From: Nectonema munidae
Lineage: Eukaryota > Nematomorpha > Nectonematoida > Nectonematidae
Direction of reading: 5' to 3'
NCBI GenBank assembly: GCA_030549495.1
Contig: JAUIRK010000723.1
Location: 62,001 to 126,000 of the forward strand
Length of the DNA: 64,000 bases
The notes beneath the pieces were generated by a model, which worked only from the letters and a program-made list of their open reading frames with translations, was not told the DNA's origin and searched no databases. Shown here in pieces: positions 1 to 9,600 of the stretch. The position numbers and the translations under genes are program-made. Position 1 is the stretch's first letter. The number at the start of each line of letters is the position of its first letter.

Positions 1-1
1 C

Positions 2-199
2 TTAAATAATAAAAATATAACATTAAACGAACAGCAGGAAGATATAACAAATAATTCTATAGAAAAAAATGTTCATTTAATTACTGACTTTATTGATTGT
101 GATGAACTGGAATTCTTTGAAACAACAGAAGAAATTTCGAATAGTGTAGCTTCTGATGAAGGAAGTGAAAAAGAAGAAGTAGAATTCAAAGTATCTCCC
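2..199 (+). CDS. C-terminal exon of an unidentified acidic protein (partial)
   Basis: An open frame runs from the left edge to a TAG at 197-199, 65 codons, with no start because the gene begins outside the window. The peptide is hydrophilic and ends in an acidic tract (DEGSEKEEVEF). Its composition is balanced and looks coding rather than like random AT-rich sequence. A canonical AATAAA lies at 354-359, about 155 bases after the stop, where a polyadenylation signal is expected for a terminal exon. No domain is recognisable and no function is proposed. It could instead be the tail of an old transposon ORF. The assignment rests only on the open frame, the composition and the poly(A) signal. Confidence 0.4.
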
Positions 200-732
200 T
201 AGAAGCCTTACAAATGATGGATAAAGTGAACATGTGAAGTGACAACGATTGATTTGAAAAAAGCACACAAGTCTTTTAAAAAATATGTCATTGAGAGCAA
301 AAATGCGTCAATCTTCAGTTCATGAATACTTTTCATATAAACTCCGTTTTTTCAATAAAATTCCTTTATTTTAAAATTTTTTAATTTTTTGTATTTAATT
401 AAATAGTTCTTCGATATAAACATATGATAAGGATATATAAGCACCAGTTTGGATAGCCCCTGTCAAGTGCCTATATCAAATATCGACTGTAATTTGTTTT
501 AATGTGTTAACCAATAGAATCCACAATTATTTAAAATACTATAAAAATAATACGGCACATATCAAAGATATAGCAAGTATACAAAACAGGAATTTTGCTA
601 GAAAGCGAAATAGCTTTCTATATCTATATCTAGCAACACTGTAAGAAAGGAGAATATATACGCTACCATATTTTATATTAAATAATTCTATACATTTGTG
701 AAATTATTCGCTATATATTCAAATTATTTTAG
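200..732. other. AT-rich, no gene recognised
   Basis: Apart from the AATAAA at 354-359 I see only AT-rich sequence without domains, inverted repeats or tandem repeats. Confidence 0.5.
354..359 (+). promoter_or_regulatory. Candidate polyadenylation signal AATAAA
   Basis: AATAAA followed by a T-rich stretch, about 155 bases downstream of the stop of the partial left-edge ORF. The hexamer is common by chance in DNA this AT-rich, so support comes mainly from its position. Confidence 0.3.
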
Positions 733-873
733 GCATATGTTTTACTTGGGCAATACCTTATCTTGAAAAAAAATAAAGAAATTTTTATCGATTGGTTTTG
801 TGAGTTGTGTGGGGCAAATAAAAAACAAGCAAATGATGCATTCGAATGTCTTGCTACCTGGAGTTCATACTAT
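733..873 (+). CDS. Exon-like open stretch, unidentified
   Basis: A T-rich tract ending in TTTTAG at 727-732 looks like a 3' splice site and is followed by 47 open codons. The peptide includes FIDWFCELCGA and AFECLATWSSYY. It ends at TAT, followed by GTATAAG, which resembles a 5' splice site; without splicing the frame stops at TAA 877-879. The Cys/Trp-rich composition is unlike random AT-rich translation. I do not recognise the family. It may be an internal or last exon of a host gene, or transposon coding debris. It could not belong downstream of the stop at 197-199 unless that exon is alternative or from another gene. Confidence 0.25.
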
Positions 874-1234
874 GTATAAGAAGGCGCCATTATCAACAAT
901 GTCAATATTATCTTTTATCCAAAAATCTACTATAATGTTCACCGAACATTGTTTTAAATAAATTTTTTTAATTAACTTGTATATAATTTTTAAAACTTGT
1001 GAACACTCATTTGTGTTACTCCTTTGGAAATTTGAAACTCACAGCGATAGAACTTCAGTATCAAGCTGTTTATATAGTTTTTTTCTTTTAAAATTTTGTC
1101 TGTCATTTAAATGTGTGATTTTTCTGAATTTGTGGCAACTCTTCTGAAAAATGTGCTTTTATTTTGATAAACTCCAAAGAGGCAACAATAACTCAACCGT
1201 GTTCAGAGTGAGTATCTAGCTAAAGGCTCGCGCC

Positions 1235-1300
1235 CAGAGGCGTAGCTAAGCTGGGGCCTTGCCCCCCCATGTACCTTGGTGTGCCCCCCAAGTACCTTGA
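1235..1300 (+). mobile_element. hAT-type element terminus (left end)
   Basis: The segment begins CAGAGGCGTAGCTAAG and continues into GC-rich sequence with C-runs and 'ccatgtaccttg', in otherwise AT-rich surroundings. hAT elements commonly begin CAGNGGCGTAGCTAGG. The same start, and the same 'ccatgtaccttg..ggtgccccc' block, is found in reverse orientation at 43,430-43,507, so both are ends of one family. No matching right end was found before the MULE-like element, so this copy appears truncated. Confidence 0.5.
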
Positions 1301-2095
1301 AAATAAAAATTTAACTTTTTATACTTGAATTTCATGGTTAGGGTTAGAATTAGCGTAATAATTTTACCATTATAATTTCTTTGGTTATGTTTTCGATTTT
1401 TTAAACTAGACATTTTCAATGAGATGTTTTCCATTATATTTTTTCGATAAATTTTCTTAATTTTTTTTTACACTTATATACAACAAAAGATTGAAAAAAA
1501 ATTGCTGAATTGATTGTGTTTCCTGACCTTTAATTAACCTTTTAATAGTTATTAACTCATTCTATTTTTTTACATTCCTTTTTCATTTTGTTATATTTTT
1601 ATTTTTAATTGTGTTAGTAAGAGCTACCTTTACTTTAATTTTATTTGTATCGTAGATTGTCCAACTGCTAAACGTGCTAAGCCGAATGATGCTATTTATA
1701 ATAGTGATTTGGTTACAGCCTTAAAAAATATAGAGGGTCATTATTTAAACAAAATAGTGGAAGTTAGGCGAGTATTTTTTGTATTTTTTTTACTAAGGAA
1801 TCTTATCAGATGTGAAAGATGTTTTCATAGACAAAATGTCTTTATTATTATCGAATTATAAAGCACTCGAAAAACCAGATAAATGTGTCAAAACTTATTC
1901 CAATATAGTTAGTAAGAGAGAGGGACGGCTGAAAGTGTTGATCATATAGTTAATTCTATTAATATCAAAACTAACATTGTCAAGCCTAACAAAGCAAAAA
2001 TTATCGAGTTGAAAAAGGCATTGTTTCTAAGATTAATCTTAAAGAAAACAATCTACAAGTATTAGATAAAATAATAAGGATCAAAATACTGGTTC
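1301..2095. other. AT-rich stretch with fragmentary + strand reading frames
   Basis: Two short + strand stretches look faintly coding: near 1,650-1,775 (translation includes TAKRAKPNDAIYNSDLVTAL) and near 1,930-2,060 (includes ESVDHIVNSINIKTNIVK). They are in different frames, separated by stops. They may be remnants of a transposon or LINE ORF. No family is recognised. Confidence 0.25.
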
Positions 2096-2097
2096 TA

Positions 2098-3606
2098 GGG
2101 CAATTGCCCGACTAGGACAAAAGCCCGATGGACAATTGCCCGATATGTCAGAAAATTTATTGTTTTTTGTGATATTTAAGAACAAAGAAATAATGAAATT
2201 TTAAGATGAAAAAATATAAATTAAGTTCAATTCAAATTTGTTAAAATAAAAAAATTTTATTATAAAATGGCAAAAACTAAAATTTTAGATTGTAAGTTAT
2301 TGCTTTTAAAAAATTCTTTATTTCTCGATTTTCATAATCTAGAACAATGTTGGCGATTCTTTTAATTGTATCTTGATACTTTTTTTTTGGTGAAGGCTCA
2401 TGCCCTGCAAGCAATCTGTTAACCATTGTGTCGTTTAAAACTTGAAGAAAACGCCAGATATTTGCATCGCTTGATGTAATATTTGCCTGTAAGTGATTAT
2501 GCCGACGGCGCTCACATTCGTAAGACGTATTTCTAGAAGACAACTCTTTGTTTTTAGTGTAAACATAGCCATTATAGCAAAGTTTAAATCCTCCGCGTTG
2601 AGTTGTGACAAAATCCATAATAAAATCTTAAATTTAATAAATAGAAAAGAAATATGATATAAAAAAAGTCCTTAAACATTTTTTAGGCTCAATATTAGAA
2701 ATATATCAATTATAGTTTATATATTACTACTTACATACAAAAAAATTTATTTACTTAATTTAGCATATATAATAATTTGAGTGCTTTAATATACAACTAC
2801 AATAATTTTTAGCTTTAACATAAAAAACAAAAGCTAGCAATTAATTTTGTGAAGGAATAAAAATAACAAATGTTTTTTTAATATTTTTTACTTTAATATT
2901 TCTTCAAACTTGATTAATAATTGTATTTAAAAAAATATTTTTAGTATATTATGTTAAAAATTATTGATCAATATTTGCTTTTATTAATCAATAGAAAAAT
3001 TTGCTTTTATTAATCAAAAATTGAAAAAAATTGACTTTATTAGAAAATATATTAAAATTTATATAAAAAAATAATCAAAAATATAAAATAATAAAATCTT
3101 CCATAGAAAAAATATCAATTTTAAATTGAATAGAAAAAACAAGTAAATTTTATTCTAGATTTATAGATCAAAAATTTTTGTGTAAAGCAACAGAATAATA
3201 ATGTACAATTAAAAAATATCCTCAAATTTAGCATATTTATATACGGGTAGTTGGATTATTTCATGTTGAAGCTTAGGCAGCTGGCTCATAAATAATATAC
3301 TTAAAACTTAACTACACGGAAGTTGTTTTCTTTTTATACATATAATTAAGATTGAGTAAATCTTCTTAAATACAAGTTTTTAATTCTATATAATGTTCAA
3401 CAAATTTCTAAGTAGTATCACTTCTTCCTGCGCATTAAATTTTATTTTTTTATCGTCATGTTAAATAGTTATATAACAATATAAAATAATTTTTAAATAA
3501 TTTAATGTTACATTATTGTGTAATATTTATTTCATATACTTTAGATATTATTGATTCAATTATCGCAAACATATCGGGCACTTGTCCATCGGGCAATTGG
3601 CCGGAT
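2098..3606 (-). mobile_element. MULE-like DNA transposon remnant with terminal inverted repeats
   Basis: A 25-bp block at 2,123-2,147 (starting GCCCGATGGACAA, ending GCCCGATATG) recurs in reverse complement at 3,570-3,594 with 24 of 25 positions identical. Outside these blocks lie further copies of the 'gggcaattg' motif. The 1.5-kb interior is AT-rich and holds one intact ORF with a FLYWCH-like zinc-finger pattern, a domain often found in Mutator-like (MULE) elements. No DDE transposase core is visible, so this is a non-autonomous or internally deleted copy. Its right end abuts the first unit of the 31-bp minisatellite. Target-site duplications were not identified with confidence. Confidence 0.55.
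2277..2618 (-). CDS. FLYWCH-like zinc-finger protein, 113 aa, inside the MULE-like element
   Basis: The ORF starts at ATG 2,618-2,616 and is intact. Residues about 5-50 follow a FLYWCH layout: FVTTQRGGFKLCYNGYVYTK, then an aromatic/Cys segment (SYECERRR), then His-x-His (HNH), then a short basic tail. FLYWCH fingers bind DNA and are often attached to MULE transposases. The C-terminal half (ending KAITYNLKF) carries no recognised domain. The protein is far shorter than a MULE transposase, so it is either a separate accessory ORF or the remaining N-terminus of a deleted transposase. Fit to the Zn ligands is imperfect (Cys, Cys, His, His spacing by eye only). Confidence 0.45.
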   Translation of the reverse strand: MDFVTTQRGGFKLCYNGYVYTKNKELSSRNTSYECERRRHNHLQANITSSDANIWRFLQVLNDTMVNRLLAGHEPSPKKKYQDTIKRIANIVLDYENREIKNFLKAITYNLKF

Positions 3607-3607
3607 A

Positions 3608-6600
3608 CCGTTTGAGTGCCATCTGTTGGTGCTTGTCAGTGTTAAAGTGCTCCCTTTTTCTGCCTGAATCTGTTTAAATGCTCCCTGTTTGTGCTTGTAT
3701 GTGTTTAAGTGTTCCCTATTTGTGTCACCCTGTGTTTAAGTTCTCCCTGTTTGTGCCTGCCTGTGTTTGAGTACTCTCTGTTTGAGCTTGCCTGTGTGTG
3801 AGTGCTCCTTGTTTGTATCTGCCTGTGTTATAGTGCCCCATGTTTAAGTGCATCCTGTTTTTGCTGCTTGTGCCTACCTGTGTTTGAATGCCCTCTGTTG
3901 ATGCTTGTCTGTGTTAAAGTACTCCCTTGTTGTGCCTGTCTCTGTTTAAGTGCTCCCTGTTTATGCCTGCCTGTGTTTGAGTGCCCCATATTTGTGGCTG
4001 TCTGTGTTTGAGTGCCTCCTGTATGTGCCTGCCTATGTTTGAGTACTTCTTGTTTATGTGTTCCTGTGTTTGAGTGGACCCTGTTAGTGTTGCCTGTCTT
4101 AAAGTGCTTCCTTTTTGTGCCTGAATCTGTTTAAGGGCTCCCTATTTGTGCTTGCATGTGTTTAAGTGTTCCTTGTTTGTGCCTGCCTGTGTTTAAGTTC
4201 TCCCTCTTTGTGCCTGCCTCATTTTGTACCTGCCTGGTTTGAGCCATCCTTGTTTGTGCGTTCCTGTGTTTGAGTGGCCCCTGTTGGTGCTTACCTGTGT
4301 TAAAGTGTTCCCTTTTTGTACCTAAATCTGTTTAAGTGCTCCCTGTTTGTGCTTGCGTGTGTAAGTGTTCCCTATTTGTGTCTGCCTGTGTTTAAGTCCT
4401 TCCTGTTTGTGCCTGCCTGTGTTTGAGTGCTACCTGTTTGAACCTGTCTGTGTTTGAGTGCTCCTTGTTTGTGTTATAGTGACCCATGTTTGGGCCTGCC
4501 TCTGTTTGAGTGCTCCCTGTATGTGTTTGAGTGCGTTCTGTTTATGACTTCCTGTGTTTGTGTGCCCCCTGTTGGTGCTTGCTCGTGCTAAAGTGCTCCC
4601 TTTTTGTGCCTGAATCTGTTTAAGTGCTTCTTGTTTGTGACTGCATCTGTTTGAGTTCTCACTGTATGAACCTGCCTGTGTTTGAGTGCTCCTTGTTTGT
4701 CTGCCTGTGTAATATTACCCCATGTTTGTGACTGCCTCTTTTTGAGTGCCTCCTGTTTTTGCCTGCTTGTGTTTGTGCTCCCTGTTTCTGCTTGCCTATT
4801 GTTTAAGTCCTACTTGTCTTTAAGTGCTCATTGTTTGTGCCTGATCTTTTTGGGTACTCCCTGTTGATTGAGTGCTCTTCGTTTGTTCTTGCCTGTGTTT
4901 GAGTGCATGTGCTTGAGTGCTTCCTGTCTGTGCCTTTCTGTGTTTGAGTGCCGCCTGTTGGTGCCTGCCTTTGTTTAAGTGCTCCCTGTTTGTGCAAGCC
5001 TGTGTTTAAGTCCTCCCTGTTTGTGCCTGCCTGTGTTTGAGTCTCCCTTGTTTGTGCCTTCTTGTGTTTGAGTGGCCCCTGTTGGTGTTACCTCTATTAA
5101 AGTGCTCCCTTTTTGGGCCTAAATCTGTTTAAGTGCTCCCTGTTTGTTCTTGCGTGTGTAAGTGTTCCCTGTTTGTGCCTGCCTGTGTTTAAGTCCTCCC
5201 TGTTTGTGCCTGCCTGTGTTTGAGTTCTCCCCGTTTGAACCTGCCTGTGTTTGAGTGCTCATTTTTTGTGTCTTCCTGTGTTATAGTGTCCCATGTTTGT
5301 GTGCCTCCTGTTTTTGCCTGCTTGTTGCTTCCTGTGTTTGAATGCCCACTGTAGGTGCTTGTCTGTGTTAAAGTGCTCTCTTTTTGTGCCTGTCAATGTT
5401 TAAGTGCTCCCTCTATTTAAGTCCACCCTGTTTGTGCCTGCGTGTGTTGGGTTCTTCCTCTTTGAGACTGCCTGTATTTGAATACCCCCTGTTGGTGCCT
5501 GGCTTGGTTTAAGTGCTCCCTGTTTCTTCGTGCCTATTGTTTAAGTCCAACCTGCGTTTAAGTGCTCCTTATTTGTGCCTGACAGTGTTTGGGTGCTCCC
5601 TGTTGATTGAATGCTCGTCGTTTGTTCCTGTCTGTGTTTGAGTGCTCCCTGATTTTGACTGTATATGCTTGAGTGCTTCCTGTTTGTGCCTTCCTGTGTT
5701 TGAGTGCCCTCAGTTGGTGCTCGCCAGTTTTAAAGTGCTCCCTTTTTGTGCCTGAATCTGTTTAAGTTCGCTCTGTTTGTCTGTCTGTGTAATAGTACCC
5801 CATGTTTGTGACGGCCTCTTTTTGAGTGCCTCCTGTTTTTGCCTGCTTCCTGTTTGTGCCTTCCTGTGTTTGAGTACCCCCTGTTGGTGCTTGCCTGTGT
5901 TAATGTGCTCCCTGTTTGAGCCTGCCTGTGTTTGAGTGCTCCTTGTTTGTCTGTCTGTGTTATAGTATCCCATGTTTGTGCCTGCCTCTATTTGAGTGCC
6001 TCCTGTTTTTACCTATTTGTGCCTTCCTGTGTTTGAATGCCCCCTGTTGGTGATTGTATGTGTTAAAGTGCTCCCTTTTTGTGCCTGTCCCTGTTTGTGC
6101 CTGACTGTGTTTAAGTCCACCCTGTTTGTGCCTGCGTGTGTAGGGTTCTTCCTGTTTGAGCCTGCCTGTGTTTGAGTGCCCCCTGTTGGTGCCTGCCTTT
6201 GTTTAAGTTCTCCCTGTTTCTGCTTGCCTATTGTTTAAGTCCAACCTGTGTTTAAGTGCTCCTTGTTTGTGCTTGCATGTGTTTAAGTGTTCCCTGTTTG
6301 TGCCTACCTGTGTTTAAGTCCTGCCTGTGTTTAAATGCTCCCTGTTTGAGCCTGCCTGTGTTTGAGTGCTCCTTGTTTGTCTGTCTGTGGCATAGTGCCC
6401 CATGTTTGAGTGCCTTTTGTTTTTGCCTGCTTGTGTTTGAGTGCTTCTTGTTTGTGCCTTCCTGTGTTTGAGTGACCCCTGTTGGTGCTTGCCTGTGTTA
6501 AAGTACTCCCATTTTGTGCCTGTCTCTGTTTAAGTGCTCCCTGTTTGTGTATGCCTGTGTTTAAGTTCACCCTGTTTGTGCCTGCGTGTGTTGGGTTCTC

Positions 6601-9600
6601 TCTATTTAAGTGCCTCCTGTTGATGCCTGCCTGTGTTTAAGTGCTCCCTGTTTCTGCTTGCCTATTGTTTAAGTCCTACCTGTCTTTAAGTGCTTCTTGT
6701 TTGTGCCTGATCGTGTTTGGATGCTCCCTGTTGATTGAGTGCTCGTCGTTTGTTCCTGCTTGTGTTTGAGTGCTGCCAGTTCTTGCCTGTATGTGCTTAA
6801 GTGCTTCCTGTTTGTGCCTTCCTAGGTTTGAGTGCCCTCTGTTGGTGCTTGTCTGTGTTAAAGTGCTCCCTTTTTGTGTCTGAATCTTTTAAATGCTCCC
6901 TGTTTGTGCTTGTATGTGTTTAAGTGTTCCTTGTTTGTGCCAGCCTGTGTTTAAGTCCTCCCTCTTTGTGCCTGCCTATGTTTGAGTGCTCCATTTCTGA
7001 GCCTGCCTGTGTTTGAGTGCGCCTTGTTTGTGTCTGCCTGTGTTATAGTGTGCCTGCCTCTGTTTTTGCCTGCCTATTGTTTAAGTGCTCCCTGTTTGTG
7101 TTTGAGTGACAATATTTGTGCCTGCCTGTGTTTGAGTGCCTCCTTTTTGTGTCTGCCTGTGTTTGGTCATCCTTCTTTGTGCGTTCCTGCGTTTGAGTGG
7201 CCCTTGTTGATGCTTACCTGTGTTAAAGTGCTCCCTTTTTGTGCCTAAATATGTTTAAGTGCTCCCTGTTTGTGCTTGCGTGTGTAAGTGTTCCCTGTTT
7301 GTGCCTGCCTGTGTTTGAGTGCCCCCTGTTTGAACCTGTCTGTGTTTGAGTGCTCCTTGTTTGTGTCTGCTTGTGTTATAGTGACCCATGTTTGGGCCTG
7401 CCTCTGTTTGAGTGCTCTCTGTTTTGCCTGAATATTTTTGAGTGCTTCCTGTTTGTGATTTCGTGTATTTGTGTGCCCCTGTTGGTGCTTGCTTGTGTTT
7501 GAGTGCTTCCTGTTTGTGCCTTCCTGTATTTGAGTGCCCCCTGTTGGTGCTTGCTTGTGTTAAAGTGCTTCCTGTTTGAGCCTGCCTGTGTTTGAGTGCT
7601 CCTTGTTTGTCTGTCTGTGTTATAGTACCCCATGTTTGTGCCTGCCTCTGTTTGAGTGCCTCCAGTCTTAGCGTGCTTGTGTTTGAGTGCTTCCTGTTTG
7701 TGCCTTCCTGTGTATGAGTGCCCCCTGTTGGTGTTTGCCTGTGTTAAAGTGCTCCTTTTTGTGCCTATCTCTGTTTATTTGCTTCCAAGACCACTCTGTT
7801 TGTGCCTGCGTGTGTTGGGTTCTCTCTGTTGAGCCAGCCTGTTTTTGAGTGCCCCCTGTTTGTGTCTGCCTGTGTTTAAGTGCTCCCTGTTTCTGCTTGC
7901 CTATTGTTTAAGTCCTATCTGTCTTTAAGTGCTCCTTGTTTGTGCCTAACAGTGTTTGGGTGCTCCCTGTTGATTGAGTGTTCGTCGTTTGTTCCTGCCT
8001 GTGTTTGAGTGCTCCATGATTTTGCCTGTATGTGCTTGAGTGCTTCCTGTTTGTGCCTTCCTTTGTCTGACTCCCCTTTGTTGGTGCTTACCTGTGTTTA
8101 AGTGCTCCCTTTTTATGCCTGACTCTGTTTTAGTGCTCCCTGTTTGAGCCTGCTTGTGTTTGAGAGCTTCCTTTTTGTGCTTGCCTGTGTTAAATTGCTC
8201 TCTTTTTATGAATGAATCTATTTAAGTGCTGCCTGTTTGTGCTTGTGTGTGTTTAAGTGTTCCCTGTTTGTGCCTGCCTGTGTTTTGTCCTCCCTGTTTG
8301 TGCCTGCCTGTGTTTGAGTGCTCCCTGTTTGAACCTGCCTGTGTTTGAGTGCTCCTTGTTTGTCTGTCTGTGTAATAGTACCCCATGTTTGTGACTGCCT
8401 CTTTTTGAGTGCCTCCTGTTTTTGCCTGCTTGTGTTTGAGTGCTTCCTGTTTGTGCCTTCCTGTGTTTGAGTGCCCCCTGTTGGTGTTTGCCTGTGTTAA
8501 AGTGCTCCATGTTTGAGCCTGTCTGTGTTTGAATGCTCCTTGTTTGTAAGTCTGTGTTATAGTACACCATGTTTGTGCCTGCCTCTGTTTGAGTGCCTTT
8601 TGTTTTTACCTGTTTGTGCCTTCCTGTATTTGAATGCCGCCTGTTGGTGCTTGTCTGTGTTAAAGTGCTCCCTTGTTGTGCCTGTCCCTGTTTAAATGCT
8701 CCCTGTTTGTACCTGCTTGTGTTTAAGTCCACTCTGTTTGTGCCTGCGTGTGTTGGGTTCTTCCTCTTTGAGCCTGCCTGTGTTTGAGCGCCCCCTGTTG
8801 GTGCCTGCTTTTCTTTAAGCGCTCCCTGTTTCTGCTTGCCTATTGTTTAAGTCCAACTGTGTTTAAGTGCTCCTTGTTTGTGCTTGCATGTGTTTAAGTG
8901 TTCCCTGTTTGTGCCTGCCTGTGTTTAAGTCCTCCCTGTTTGTGCCTGCCTGTGTTTTAAGTGCTCCCTATTTGAGCCTGCCTGTGTTTGTGTGTCTGTG
9001 GTATGGTGCTCCATGTTTGTGCCTGCCTCTGTTTGAGTGCCCCTTGTTTTTGCCTCCTTGTGTTTGAGTGCTTCCTGTTTGTGCCTCCCTCTGTTTGAGT
9101 ACCCCCTGTTGATGCTTGCCTGTGTTAAAGTGCTCCCATTTTGTGCCTGTCTTTGTTTAAGTGCTCCCTGTTTGTGCATGCCTGTGTTTAAGTTCACCCT
9201 GTTTGTGCCTACCTGTGTTGGGTTCTCTCTGTTTGAGCCTACCTGTGTTTGAGTGCTCCTTGTTTGTGCCTGCCTATGTTATAGTTCCTCATGTTTTAGC
9301 CTGCCTCTGTTTGAGTGCTTCCTCTTTCTGCCTGCCTGTTGTTTAAGTTCTCCTTGTTGGTGCCTGATCGTGTTTGGGTGCTCCCTGTTGATTGAGTGCC
9401 TGTCGTTTGTTCCTGCCTGTGTTTGAGTGCTCCCTGTTTTTGGTGCTCCCTGTTTTTGCTTGAGTGCTTCCTGTTTGTGCCTTCCTGTGTCTGAGTGCCC
9501 TCTGTTGGTGCTTGCTTGTGTTAAAGTGCTCCCTTTTTATGCCTGAATCTGTTTTAGTGCACCCTATTTGAGCCTGCTTGTGTTTGAGTGCTCCCTTTTT

